The notes under the pieces were generated by a model that worked only from the letters and a program-made list of their open reading frames with translations, did not search any database and was not told the origin of the DNA. From positions 186,001 through 250,000 of the forward strand of contig NZ_VUOS01000006.1 of the NCBI RefSeq assembly GCF_009829325.1: DNA of 64,000 bases, in the 5' to 3' direction. The translations under genes were made by a program, and so were the position numbers. Shown here in pieces: positions 53,159 to 62,267 of the stretch. Position 1 is the stretch's first letter; every line of letters begins with the position of its first letter. This stretch comes from Nocardia sp. CY41. Lineage in GTDB: Bacteria > Actinomycetota > Actinomycetes > Mycobacteriales > Mycobacteriaceae.

Positions 53159-55162
53159 ATGACGACGCGACGTCAGACGCTCGAGGTGGGGTCGCGATTC
53201 GGGCCGTATCGCCTGGATCGCCTGATCGGTCGTGGCGGCATGGGGGAAGTGTTCGAGGCCTACGACACCGTCAAGGACCGCACCATCGCCCTGAAGGTGC
53301 TGCCCGAGCGGCTGCACGACGACCCGGTGTTCCGGGAACGGTTCCGGCGCGAATCGCATGTCGCGGCGCGTTTGCAGGAACCGCACATCATCCCGATCCA
53401 CGACTACGGCGAGATCGACGGCCGGCTCTTCATCGATATGCGCCTCGTCGGTGGCGACAGCCTGCGCGCGCTGCTGACCGCGCGGGCGCCGCTGGAGCCG
53501 GAGCGGGCGGTCGCGATCGTCCGGCAGGTCGCCGCGGCACTGGACGCCGCACACGCCGACGGGTTGGTGCACCGCGACATCAAGCCGGACAACATCCTGC
53601 TCACCCCGGACGGCTTCGCCTACCTGGTGGACTTCGGGATCGCGCAGTCGGCCACGGGGGAAAGCCTCACCAGCACCGGTTCGGCGATCGGATCGTTTCA
53701 CTACATGGCGCCGGAGCGGTTCCACTCCCACGCCGTGACCCCCGCCGCCGACGTCTATGCCCTGACCTGCGTGCTGTACGAATGCCTCACCGGATCGCGG
53801 CCGTTCCCGAAGGACACCGAAGCGCAGATCATCTCCGCGCACCTGTTCGAGCCGCCGCCGCGCCCGCACGAGTGCCGTCCCGGACTGCCCGCCCGATTGG
53901 ACGAGGTGATCGCGCGCGGCATGGCCAAGGACCCGCAGGCCCGGTATGCCACGGCAGGAGAGCTCGGCGCGGCCGCGCAGGCGGCGGTCGCCTCGAGCCG
54001 CTCGCCGGAGACGCCGACGGAACCGGAGGACAAAGGTCCGCCGACCACTGGGGGTCCGCCACCGGACCGATCGGGTGCGACGGCCGGGCCGGGCCGCCGG
54101 GACGGCGGACGACCCCGCCGCCGCCGGGTGCTCCGTGTGCTCGCCTTGCTGGGCGTGGTCCTTCTGGCCGCCGCGCTCGGCTTGCTCGGCTGGGAGTCCA
54201 CCCGGCCCACCACCGGCGCCGCGGTTCCCGACGCGAGCGCTCCGCACGGCCCGGACATCGACCTGCTGTCTCTGGTGGGCCCCTCTGGTTACAAACGCGC
54301 CAACTGTGTGCACGAGAATCCCGCTGCACCGACCGTGGCCGTGGTGTTCTGCGCCGCGAATCCGGCCGCGAGCGATCCCGCCGCGCGGTTCCTGCGGTTT
54401 CGCACCGTCGACCAGTTGCGCGGCTACATCTCCTCCTTGCTGACCGGCCTGCAAGGACGGAATTGCCCCGGAGATCCGCCGGGGCAGGACGGACCGATGT
54501 TGCGCGACGGCGCGGAAGTCGGCCGCAAATCGTGTTTCCTGAGCAAGGCGGACGATCCCGCCGCGCCGCGCCCGGCGCTGCTGGTGACGGACGAGCAGGC
54601 GTTGGCCGCCGCGGTGTACCTCTGGGATCCGGCCGACCAGCCGTACCGCGATTATGTGGCCGCGCGCAACGGTTTCGGATTCCGTACTCCCGAGACGGCT
54701 CGGGATCCGGACTCTTTCACCCCGGCGGATCGCGCGGTGCTGAACCACCTGGCCGGTGATTTCGGTCCGGCCAATTGCCGCCATGCCGACCCCCCGCCCG
54801 GTCCGGTGGACGCGGTGCTGGCCTGCGGCACGAAGGCCGGATTTCCGGCTGCGGAGTTCTTCGGCTTCCCGGACCAGGAGTCGGCGATGTACCTGTACGA
54901 GGCGAACCGCGGACAGTTCTCGGGGCATGTGTGCGGCAGCGGCGACCCGGGCGACGACGCCTGGCGACAGAACGGCAACGTCCTCGGCCGCTTCTTCTGC
55001 TACCCGAACACCGATCCCGCGCTGGGACCGAGCTGCCTGTTCGTGGTCCACCAGAAGTTCGCGATCGCCGGGCATTTCTGCACGCTGCGCGCCGATCACC
55101 CGGACCAGGGACCGAAGAGCGAAGCCGACCTGACGGCGTGGTTCCGCCAGTACTTCGGCTAG
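53159..55162 (+). CDS. Receptor-type serine/threonine protein kinase
   Basis: 667 residues from the ATG at 53159 with GGAGG upstream. The kinase domain (about 15-275) is complete: IGRGGMGEV at 23-31, Lys46, HRDIKPDN with Asp140, DFG at 158-160 and APE at 184-186. A Pro/Gly/Thr-rich linker leads to one membrane helix (about 324-344). The roughly 320-residue extracellular part has paired Cys (NCVHEN, FCAAN, NCPGD, SCFL, NCRH, VLACG) and looks like two repeated modules of unknown ligand specificity. No PASTA repeats. Substrate unknown; it converges on the M48-like gene. Confidence 0.93.
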   Translation: MTTRRQTLEVGSRFGPYRLDRLIGRGGMGEVFEAYDTVKDRTIALKVLPERLHDDPVFRERFRRESHVAARLQEPHIIPIHDYGEIDGRLFIDMRLVGGDSLRALLTARAPLEPERAVAIVRQVAAALDAAHADGLVHRDIKPDNILLTPDGFAYLVDFGIAQSATGESLTSTGSAIGSFHYMAPERFHSHAVTPAADVYALTCVLYECLTGSRPFPKDTEAQIISAHLFEPPPRPHECRPGLPARLDEVIARGMAKDPQARYATAGELGAAAQAAVASSRSPETPTEPEDKGPPTTGGPPPDRSGATAGPGRRDGGRPRRRRVLRVLALLGVVLLAAALGLLGWESTRPTTGAAVPDASAPHGPDIDLLSLVGPSGYKRANCVHENPAAPTVAVVFCAANPAASDPAARFLRFRTVDQLRGYISSLLTGLQGRNCPGDPPGQDGPMLRDGAEVGRKSCFLSKADDPAAPRPALLVTDEQALAAAVYLWDPADQPYRDYVAARNGFGFRTPETARDPDSFTPADRAVLNHLAGDFGPANCRHADPPPGPVDAVLACGTKAGFPAAEFFGFPDQESAMYLYEANRGQFSGHVCGSGDPGDDAWRQNGNVLGRFFCYPNTDPALGPSCLFVVHQKFAIAGHFCTLRADHPDQGPKSEADLTAWFRQYFG

Positions 55163-55308
55163 CACGAAGATTCCGCTGCCCGGCGCGTCCGTCAGCGCGA
55201 GTCGGCTCGTCGTCAGTGGGAACTCCTGAGCGGCTCAGCGCCTTTCGGCCTCCGCGGCACGCCTACGATCCGTGACTACCTTGCCGACGAGTGGCAGATG
55301 AAATGTCT

Positions 55309-57720
55309 CTATCGGTCGCGTGCGGCGTCGGCCTCGGTCTCCTTCGGGATCGTCCGCCACATCGGCGCCGGACGCGCGCCCTGCCGGTGCAATTCCAGCA
55401 GGCGCGGCCGGGCACGGTCCCAGAACAGACGGATGATCCTGCCTTGCGCCTCGGCTGCTCCGATCACCGGCCGGGTCGATTCGGCGCTCGTTACCAGCAG
55501 CTCACTCAGCCGTCGTTTCCGCACGTCCGAGGGCGGATGGGAACCGAGTTGACGAGCCTCTTCCGCGCCGGTCTCCAGCAGCGACAACGCGCGATCCATC
55601 ACGTCCAGGACATCGAAGTACAAGCCGATGCCCAGGAAAGCGCCTACCAAGTCGATGTTGTCGACATCACCGAAACCGGCTGTCGCGAGAATGCCCAAAC
55701 TGATCTCGTCGGCCAGGAGCTCCTGGTGCCAGGAGTGCGTGAGTGACTCGATATCGGGGACCGGCAGCATTTCCGCGCGCGGCGTCGCGTCACGGGCGTG
55801 CACCAGGAGGTGTGCGTACGCCCGACCCAGGACGAAACGGAGGAGGAAGTCACGCAGGTCCGCGGCGAAGTCGAGCTGACCACCGGACAATCCGCCGAGC
55901 GCATGGCCGACGACGCTGCCGGTCATGGCGTAAACGCTGACGATCTCGGCGAAGCGCGCGGCGAGCATCGGCTCGGCATCCAATCGCTCGGCCGCGGCGG
56001 ACTCGTCGAAGGTGAAGCTGGTTCTACCGCTCGCATCGGTGCGCCGCTGCGGCAGGGCCGACAGGACTGCTTCACCGAACTTGAATGCGAACAGCGACAA
56101 CTCGTCTTCGACGAGCATCAGGCAGGTGCCCCGAGCGTCCCAATGACCCGGCACGGGTGCGAGCACCGCGTCGAGCCGACCCGTCCGGAGGTGGCCGACG
56201 AGCGGACGGGGGAATTCGGCCACCTCGGCCCGCAACGCACTCTCGGTCCAGCCCAGCACTTCGGAGAACAGGTCGCCCACGTCCCGCGGATCGCGACCCA
56301 GGTGCACCGTCGCCGCTCGCGGATCGTCGGCTCGCTCGACGCGGAGGAAGCCTTCCAGTTCGGTTCCCAGAGTGGCTGGCTCGACTCGAGCGCGGGCGCC
56401 GAACAGGGCGTCGGTCCGCGCCAGCAGATTCCGGTAGTAGTGCGAGGCGGCTTCGGCAGGGGTTAGCGACCCAGGATCGAGCGGGGGCTCGGGCGTAGGC
56501 GTTTCTTTCGGGATGGTTCGCCAGCTACGGGCGGCTCGCACGCCGCGCTGGCGCAGGTCCAGCAGGCGCGGTCGCGTGCGTTCCCACAGCATACGCACGA
56601 TGTCCGCCTGAACCTCGGCGTTCTTCAGCGCCGCTCGGAACCGTTCGGCCTTCTCCCGCTCGTCCGTGCCATCGACGCGAGCCAGCTGCTCGAGCGACTC
56701 CCGCATTCGTCGCCTGCGCAGATAGGACGGTGGGTGCGAGCCCAGCTGGCGGACGTGCTCGTCGCCGGTTTCCAGCAGGGACACCGCTCGATCCATGACA
56801 TCCAGGGCATCGAAGAACAGGCTGATGCCCAGAAAACTCAACTCGATCGGATATTCGTCGGTGCAGTTGAGCGCCAGGCCCATGCCGATGAAGTCGGCTT
56901 CGAGCTCCTGCTTCCACGAGTAGGTCAGCGTACCGACGTCGTCGATCGGCAGGACGCCTCGGCTCGACGCCGTCTTGTGCAGATGGCCGAGCAGGATGTG
57001 CCCGTACTCGTGGCCGATCACGAAGTTTTCCAGGGACTGTCCCAACATGTTCGCGAAGTTGAGGTAGCCCGGCGGCAGCATGGGATAGGACTCGGTCCGA
57101 TCGAACCGGCCGGTCACGGCGTAACCGGTGAGGGCGTCGACGAACCGAGCGAGGACATCCGGATCGGAGTCGATCCGCTCGGTCACGGCGGACACGCCGA
57201 GTCGATAGTCGTGCAGATGTCCGTCGTGCACGGGGCCGCGCGGGATCGCCCAGGCGACTGCCGCGCTCAGCTTGTGCCAGAACTTCTCCATCTGGTCCTC
57301 GACGAGCACCAGGTAGGCATCCGAACGGCCCGGCGTCAGCGTGCACACCGCGTTGAGCTGCCCGGTTCGCAGCGGACGCACCAACGGGCGCCCGACGACC
57401 CGGGGCAAACCGTCCGGGAACATGATCGGTATGGCCGCTTCGATCCTGTCCTGGATTCTGCTCAGCTGCTCGACTGCGATCTCGTCGCGGCCCGCGCGAC
57501 CGCGCATGAACTGGGCGACCACCCGCTCCGCCTCCGCCCGTATTTCGGGGGTGATCTCGGGGGCCGCGTAGTCACGCAGGATCCGTTCGAGGATTTCCGT
57601 AGCGAGGGTTTGGAATTCGGCCAGGCCGGCTCCGGCGAGATCGCCGGGCTCGGGCTCCTCCAGTGCCGCCCGCAGCTGCTCGTAATACCGTTGTGCTGCT
57701 TCCTGGGCGTCACCGTGCAC
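55309..57720 (-). CDS. Tandem-duplicated zinc-metalloprotease-like protein
   Basis: 803 residues from a GTG directly after the EACC1 stop. It is two homologous halves of about 400 residues, each ending RPRLL.L...G.R....WRTIPKET (to 407 and to 795). The first half has an M48-type zinc site, HEYGH at 237-241 with Glu272 and Asp276 in ELEAD. The second has RAYAH at 633-637 in its place, though ELLAD (667-671) persists, so it is probably inactive. No signal peptide or clear membrane helix. The EACC1 gene just upstream in the same operon suggests an effector role in a conflict or stress response; this is inferred. Confidence 0.8.
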   Translation of the reverse strand: MHGDAQEAAQRYYEQLRAALEEPEPGDLAGAGLAEFQTLATEILERILRDYAAPEITPEIRAEAERVVAQFMRGRAGRDEIAVEQLSRIQDRIEAAIPIMFPDGLPRVVGRPLVRPLRTGQLNAVCTLTPGRSDAYLVLVEDQMEKFWHKLSAAVAWAIPRGPVHDGHLHDYRLGVSAVTERIDSDPDVLARFVDALTGYAVTGRFDRTESYPMLPPGYLNFANMLGQSLENFVIGHEYGHILLGHLHKTASSRGVLPIDDVGTLTYSWKQELEADFIGMGLALNCTDEYPIELSFLGISLFFDALDVMDRAVSLLETGDEHVRQLGSHPPSYLRRRRMRESLEQLARVDGTDEREKAERFRAALKNAEVQADIVRMLWERTRPRLLDLRQRGVRAARSWRTIPKETPTPEPPLDPGSLTPAEAASHYYRNLLARTDALFGARARVEPATLGTELEGFLRVERADDPRAATVHLGRDPRDVGDLFSEVLGWTESALRAEVAEFPRPLVGHLRTGRLDAVLAPVPGHWDARGTCLMLVEDELSLFAFKFGEAVLSALPQRRTDASGRTSFTFDESAAAERLDAEPMLAARFAEIVSVYAMTGSVVGHALGGLSGGQLDFAADLRDFLLRFVLGRAYAHLLVHARDATPRAEMLPVPDIESLTHSWHQELLADEISLGILATAGFGDVDNIDLVGAFLGIGLYFDVLDVMDRALSLLETGAEEARQLGSHPPSDVRKRRLSELLVTSAESTRPVIGAAEAQGRIIRLFWDRARPRLLELHRQGARPAPMWRTIPKETEADAARDR

Positions 57721-58224
57721 CTACGCGCCGCCCTCGGGAGCCGGATCGCCATCAATCGTCTCGACCGCGATGTCCGCCGTCTCGACCGCGATGTCCGCGC
57801 CGAACCTTTCGGTCACTGTTCGAGTGACCTCCTGCGCGCTGCCGCCGCTGGAAAGCAACTGCGGCAGGGTCGATACCACTTTGCCGAACATGCCTTCCGG
57901 CTCCCTGACCTCCACGGTCACGTTGCCGTCGACGGTGACGATCACGACGGTGCCGTACACGACATCCGGGGTGCGGTAGAACGCTTTCGGAGCGCCCGGT
58001 CGCAGGTCGATCACCTGACCGCCCTTGCGCTGCTCCAAGATGTGCAGTACCGCACCGACGGCGGCTGCCGCGCCGATCAGCAGCAGCGTCACGGTAGTGA
58101 CCGGCTCGATCCCGCGGCGCGGGAACTCCTGCACCTCGACGCCGTGCGCCGCTGCCAGCGCGCGAGCCGACGGCACGTCCCACGGGTCCAGGACGACGGC
58201 CTGCGTATGCGACGGCTCGTTCAC
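57721..58224 (-). CDS. EACC1-like membrane component (effector-associated constant component)
   Basis: 167 residues from a GTG. An N-terminal beta segment (VEVQEFPRRGIEPVTT) leads into one membrane helix (VTLLLIGAAAAVGAVLHILEQ, about 45-65), then a small domain beginning RKGGQVIDLRPGAPKAFYR with VIVTVDGNVTVEVREPEGMFGKVV. This layout matches actinobacterial EACC1 proteins, described by comparative genomics as the invariant partner of variable effectors in conflict systems. The tail holds an in-frame repeat (DIAVETA twice) from a 21-base duplication. It directly precedes, and is probably co-translated with, the metalloprotease-like gene. Confidence 0.75.
   Translation of the reverse strand: MNEPSHTQAVVLDPWDVPSARALAAAHGVEVQEFPRRGIEPVTTVTLLLIGAAAAVGAVLHILEQRKGGQVIDLRPGAPKAFYRTPDVVYGTVVIVTVDGNVTVEVREPEGMFGKVVSTLPQLLSSGGSAQEVTRTVTERFGADIAVETADIAVETIDGDPAPEGGA
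57758..57799. repeat. 21-bp tandem repeat in EACC1 gene
   Basis: Two copies (57758-57778, 57779-57799) of a 21-base unit starting GTCTCGACCGCGATG, differing only in the last base, encode the repeated VETADIA segment near the C-terminus. Likely slippage-prone. Confidence 0.85.
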
Positions 58225-58467
58225 CGAAATGCCCCCAGCGCGAAGAGAATCGAGTCGAATTATCAGCGTGCCACATCTCGGTGTTCTGCGCGACCTCGCC
58301 GCATGTCGAGTTCACCGAGCACTTCTTCGAGCTGATCGCCGGAACTCACGCGTCGGACAGGTACTTCGGCGAGGAGTAGTCGCCGTCTTCGCGGCGTCCG
58401 GGCCATAGCTCGTCTCCGAGTCGAACGCTCGACTCGTCCCGGGCACCGTAGACAATAAATACGGTCG

Positions 58468-58483
58468 AACGTATAGTTACGTT
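58468..58483. promoter_or_regulatory. Palindrome abutting NTF2-like gene start
   Basis: AACGTA-TAGT-TACGTT ends exactly where the GTG start at 58484 begins, and contains a TATAGT -10-like hexamer. An overlapping inverted repeat ATACG-GTCGAA-CGTAT starts a few bases upstream. Probable promoter/operator of the 58.5-61.2 kb gene group. Confidence 0.55.
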
Positions 58484-58930
58484 GTGGGTAATGGTTGGAT
58501 GATGGACCTGGCGACGGAACTCGCGGTGGTCAAAAGCAGGCAGGACGTGGCTGCGGCGTTGCGACTCATGCACGGCGAAATGGTCTTGGAAGCGCCTGCG
58601 TTCGGGACGGTGGCGCGCGGGCTGGACGCGAACGAGGTGGCGTTACGAACCTTCTTCGCCTCGTTTCCGGACTACGACGTCCAGCTGGGCGGGCACGCGA
58701 CCGAGCGGGAGACGCTGGTCTGCTGGGGCGCGGTGCGAATGACCATGACCGGCAACAGATTCGGCGTCGAGCCGAACGGCAGGCGGGCCGAGCTGCCGGT
58801 GTTCCTGCGCTTCGCGTTCGCCGACGGGCTGATCGCAGGAGAGTACTTCCATTTCGACCTGTCGGAGCTGTGCGCCCAATCGGGCGTCTCCACCGACGCG
58901 GTACGGCTGACGTTGTTCGGAGGGAGATGA
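58484..58930 (+). CDS. NTF2-like / SnoaL-like protein
   Basis: 148 residues from the GTG at 58484, or 143 from the ATG at 58499. The cone-like NTF2 fold is suggested by MVLEAPAFGTVARGLDANEVALRTFFASFPDYDVQ, then WGAVRMTMTGNRFGV and FADGLIAGEYFHFDL. Members act as small isomerases, ester cyclases or hydrolases, or only as dimerising domains; residues do not identify the reaction. One base separates its stop from the DUF3237 start, so the two are probably co-transcribed. Confidence 0.8.
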   Translation: MGNGWMMDLATELAVVKSRQDVAAALRLMHGEMVLEAPAFGTVARGLDANEVALRTFFASFPDYDVQLGGHATERETLVCWGAVRMTMTGNRFGVEPNGRRAELPVFLRFAFADGLIAGEYFHFDLSELCAQSGVSTDAVRLTLFGGR

Positions 58931-58931
58931 C

Positions 58932-59408
58932 ATGGACGCACGGGTCACGGACATCGCCGGGATCGACACCAGGCAGCTGTTCGACGTCGTGGTGGATCTG
59001 GCGCCGCCGCTGAACATCGGACAGGGCCGGGTGCTGTTCGGTGCGGTAGGCGGATCCTTCGAAGGTCCGAAGCTGCGCGGCGCGGTGCTGCCGGGCGGCG
59101 GCGATTGGGCGACGTTCCGGCAGGACGGGAGCATGACGCTCGATGTCCGGCTGACCTTGCGCACCGACGACGACGCCTTGGTGCAGATGACCTACGGCGG
59201 ACGGTGGATCATACCGGAACCGGTGCGCGACCGGATGGGGAATCCGGCCACGCGACATCTCGTCGATCCCGGGAGCTACTACTTCCGTACCACCCCGGTG
59301 TTCGAAACCGGCGCTCGAAACTATCGGTGGCTCAACGATGTCGTATGCGTCGGCTCGGGATATCCGGTCGAGGGCGGCATCGCCTACCGAGTGTTCGAGG
59401 TCGTCTGA
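58932..59408 (+). CDS. DUF3237 domain protein
   Basis: 158 residues. The pattern LFDVVVDLAPPLNIGQGRVLFGAVGGSFEGPKLRGAVLPGGGDWATFRQDGSMTLDVRLTLRTDDDALVQMTYGGRW matches DUF3237, a single beta-barrel domain of unknown function often found near catabolic enzymes. It follows the NTF2-like gene directly; both may act on the same small molecule. No signal peptide. Confidence 0.9.
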   Translation: MDARVTDIAGIDTRQLFDVVVDLAPPLNIGQGRVLFGAVGGSFEGPKLRGAVLPGGGDWATFRQDGSMTLDVRLTLRTDDDALVQMTYGGRWIIPEPVRDRMGNPATRHLVDPGSYYFRTTPVFETGARNYRWLNDVVCVGSGYPVEGGIAYRVFEVV

Positions 59409-59497
59409 ACCGGGAACCCGCCGCCCACTTCACGCGGATCGCACGGCGGTGCATCGTCGCTTGACATTGTCGCGGCGACAACGTTTTCACTGGTGCC

Positions 59498-60297
59498 ATG
59501 CGGATCAGAGAACTCGCCGACGCGGTCGGCATCACCACCCGCGCCGTGCGGCACTACCACCGCATCGGACTGCTGCCGGAACCTCCGCGCCAACCCAACG
59601 GCTACCGGCGATACTCGCTGCGCGACGCTGTCGAGCTCGCTCGGATCCGCCGTCTCACCGAGCTGGGATTGAGCTTGGACGAAGTCCGTGACGTCCTGGC
59701 CGAGGACGCGGGCAAGGACCTGGTCGAAGTGCTCGTCGAGCTGGACGCGGACCTGGCGCGCCAGGAGGCGTCCATCCGGCAGCGCCGCGCCCGCTTGGCG
59801 CAGCTGCTGCGGCAGGCGGAGGAGGGCGGCGGGCTGTCCGCCGACGCGCCGGTCTCCCCGGCTCTCGCCGCGCTGTTCGACGACATGGCCCGCGCCGGTG
59901 CCCGGCGTCCCGGGCCGGAGCCGGCGATGGCGGTCAAAGAACGCGAACTGCTGGCGCTGCTGGAGACCAGCGCACCGGTCGGCGACGGCCTGCTCGACGG
60001 GATGGTGCGCGCCCTGAGATCCGATCCGGAAGCCATGACGCGCGCGTACGAGACCTTGCCCAGCTCGATGAGCTGTCGGCAGTACCAGAGGACGATCCTC
60101 GGGTGGAGGAGGCAGCCCGGGCCGTTGTCGCCGGCATGCCGGACGGGATGCTGGAGGCGCTGAGCGTTCCTGGCGATCAGCAGCTGGAGCCGTCGGGCGG
60201 GAATGGTTTCGCGGAAGCGTTCTTAGCGGACTTCGCACCGGCGCAGGCGGCGGCGATACGCCGCGCCATCGAACTGCTGCGGGAGCGGGGACGGTGA
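59498..60297 (+). pseudogene. MerR-family regulator, apparently frameshifted
   Basis: The first frame encodes a normal MerR protein: MRIRELADAVGITTRAVRHY, HRIGLLPEPPRQPNGYRRYSL, a dimerisation helix and an effector region to RAYE. Near 60050 the family-like sequence continues one frame over as DLAQLDELSAVPEDDPRVEEAARAVVAGMPDG and runs to the stop at 60297, which overlaps the next gene by four bases (GTGA). Without the shift the protein ends in a non-family tail at 60163. One base lost in GAGACCTTG would explain it. The kept coupling overlap suggests a recent mutation or a sequence error. Confidence 0.7.
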
Positions 60298-61151
60298 AGG
60301 GGCTGTCGGCCATGCGCAGGGCCGTGCGGTGGTCGTTCGCGGCGGTGCTGCCCGGCGAATCGGCGGTCGTCGTCTGCCTGATGTCGGGGACATCCATCGC
60401 ACCGCCCGCACGGTCGGCCGTGGAGCTGTCGGCGTTGGCCGTGTCGGCGGCCGCGGCCACGCTGCTTGTCCTGGATTCTTTCCGGCACCGCCTCGCCGCC
60501 CTGACCTGGCGTCGGGCGATCTCGGCTGCCGTCACGGATCTGGTTCCCGCGGTCGTACGCAAGCTCGTCGCGCACGAGTTCGCACTCGTCACCAGCTTTC
60601 TGCGCTGGGTGACTCGCCGCGGACCCCACGGTGTGCGAGACGGCGACGTGGCGGTGCCGTACGCCTCCGGGCAGGCGGCCGTCATGTACGGCTTCCTCGT
60701 CGTCTGTGTCGTGGAGACAGTGGCTCTCGCCTACGTCATCCCTTGGCGGCTGGTGCACGCGATCGTCCTCGTCGTCGACGTATGGGGCGTCTTCTTCGTC
60801 ATCGCGTTGCATGCCTCCTGTGTCGTACGCCCGCACGTCATCGGCGCCGACGGCTCGCTGCGGCTGCGTTACGGAGCGCTACTCGACATCCGCATCCCCG
60901 CCGAGCGCATCGCATCCGTCCGCGTGCACCGCCGCTACCCCGACACCCGACTGGCGGCCGTGGACAGCGATGCCGCAGCAGATCTCGCCGTAGCCGGTCA
61001 GACAACGGTCACCGTGTCACTGACCGAACCGGTCGCCTTCACCCGGCCGTTGGGCAAGCCGGCGCAGGCTCGCACCTTCCGCTACTTCGCCGAAGACCCG
61101 GCCTTCGCTGTCGCACAACTCCGCGCCCGCGCCTGGCTCGACAGAACCTGA
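60294..61151 (+). CDS. Integral membrane protein of unknown function
   Basis: 285 residues from the GTG at 60294. Hydrophobic segments at about 13-30, 42-62, 124-142 and 152-172 predict four membrane helices; the C-terminal 110 residues form a soluble beta-rich domain (LRLRYGALLDIRIPAERIASVRVHRR, TTVTVSLTEPVAF) resembling PH-like bacterial domains. It is translationally coupled to the MerR gene, so it is a likely target of it, perhaps for transport or stress protection. No family assigned. Confidence 0.75.
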   Translation: MKGLSAMRRAVRWSFAAVLPGESAVVVCLMSGTSIAPPARSAVELSALAVSAAAATLLVLDSFRHRLAALTWRRAISAAVTDLVPAVVRKLVAHEFALVTSFLRWVTRRGPHGVRDGDVAVPYASGQAAVMYGFLVVCVVETVALAYVIPWRLVHAIVLVVDVWGVFFVIALHASCVVRPHVIGADGSLRLRYGALLDIRIPAERIASVRVHRRYPDTRLAAVDSDAAADLAVAGQTTVTVSLTEPVAFTRPLGKPAQARTFRYFAEDPAFAVAQLRARAWLDRT

Positions 61152-61183
61152 ACCGGCCGCGCGTGGTCCTCGGATAACGGCGC

Positions 61184-61714
61184 TCAGAACCGTAGCTCGC
61201 GAACGGCGTCGAGGTCGATGCCGTGCCGTGCGTAGATCTTGATCGTGTTCTCGCTGGTGAGATCCGCCTCGGTGTAGCCGAGGAGCCCGGCGATCCGGAT
61301 CACCTCGTCCTTGGTCGCGGCTTCGATTTCCAGGTACGGCGGAATCCGCGGCCAGGTGTCGAGCTCGAGTTGGGCGCCGTCGAGGACGAAACTGACTCGT
61401 TCGGTCTCCTGGTAGGACTTCGCGGTGAAGCCCAGCGTCTCGAGCAGAGCATTGGTGGCGGTGAAGTCGGCGACGCCTACCTCCACTTCATGGGTGCCGT
61501 CGATGGCGTCGCTGACGATGTGCTTGACGGCGAGCGTGGTCCCGTCCCCGTTGTCCCGCAGCCTGATCCACTTCGACGCATCGCCCGGCGTGACGTCGTA
61601 GACATAGCGGCGCATGAACCGCTCACCCACCTTCCGCCCACCCTTGTCCACGATGTGCTGTCCGATGACATCCGGGTCGATGTCGAGAATCTTGGCTTCG
61701 TGCTCGATAGGCAC
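61184..61714 (-). CDS. CYTH-domain protein (class IV adenylate cyclase / triphosphatase-like)
   Basis: 176 residues from the GTG at 61714, with GGAG upstream. The CYTH tunnel signature ExExK appears at the start as EHEAKIL; basic and acidic strand residues follow (RFMRRYVYDV, KWIRLRDNGDGTTLAVKH, HEVEVGV, LELDTWPRIPPYLEIEAA). Such enzymes hydrolyse triphosphates such as thiamine triphosphate or polyphosphate, or cyclise ATP. The substrate cannot be told. It lies downstream of the XRE regulator on the same strand with a 148-base gap. Confidence 0.9.
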   Translation of the reverse strand: MPIEHEAKILDIDPDVIGQHIVDKGGRKVGERFMRRYVYDVTPGDASKWIRLRDNGDGTTLAVKHIVSDAIDGTHEVEVGVADFTATNALLETLGFTAKSYQETERVSFVLDGAQLELDTWPRIPPYLEIEAATKDEVIRIAGLLGYTEADLTSENTIKIYARHGIDLDAVRELRF

Positions 61715-61862
61715 TACTGACTCCTGTCCGGGTCCGCTGGGCCGACGATGTCCGGCGCGCCGGATGACGAGCCGCTCACCGAGCCTAGGACGAGCGGACG
61801 CCGACGGCCGCCGCTGCCCGGCCCGGTGCGGCATGCGATTCCGGATCCGGACCTCGCTCAGC

Positions 61863-62267
61863 TCAATCCCGAAGTCGTTGCCTGGAGAGGAGGAACGCAA
61901 CGAACTCACGAGCGTGCCGGAGGTTTTCGGGGTCCAACTGTCGGAGTTCGTCCTGCAGATCCGACAGGTCGTCGCCCGCGGGTTGTTCGAGCGACGATTC
62001 GGGGTCTGCGGTGTCGACGAAGTAAGCGGCGGGCACCTCGAGGGCCGCTGCGATCGCGCGCACAGCGGCCAGCGATGGGTTCTTACGACGGCCGTCCAGA
62101 AGCTGATACAGATACGGCTCCGACACGGGAGCGCCTGCCGCTCTCGTGCGTCGCGACAGTTCCTTCACGGTGATCCGCGCCTCGGGGTCGGTGGCCGACT
62201 GATCGAGGAGCACTCTCAGTCGCTCGGCGAAACCGGTTCTCTCTGTTGGATGTTCGTTGACCGGCAT
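61863..62267 (-). CDS. XRE-family regulator, probable RiPP-cluster regulator
   Basis: 134 residues. The N-terminal helix-turn-helix (ITVKELSRRTRAAGAPVSEPYLYQLLDGRRKNPSLAAVRAIAAALEVPAAYF, about 32-83) is of the XRE/EspR type; the C-terminal part (LSDLQDELRQLDPENLRHAREFVAFLLSRQ) forms a probable dimerisation hairpin. It is divergent from the RiPP precursor, and two TGCTAT-based palindromes lie between them, so it probably controls the cluster. Confidence 0.85.
   Translation of the reverse strand: MPVNEHPTERTGFAERLRVLLDQSATDPEARITVKELSRRTRAAGAPVSEPYLYQLLDGRRKNPSLAAVRAIAAALEVPAAYFVDTADPESSLEQPAGDDLSDLQDELRQLDPENLRHAREFVAFLLSRQRLRD

Noticed and set aside
53063..55165. 700-codon minus-strand frame over the kinase gene
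   Set aside because: Antisense shadow of a protein kinase with all catalytic motifs intact.
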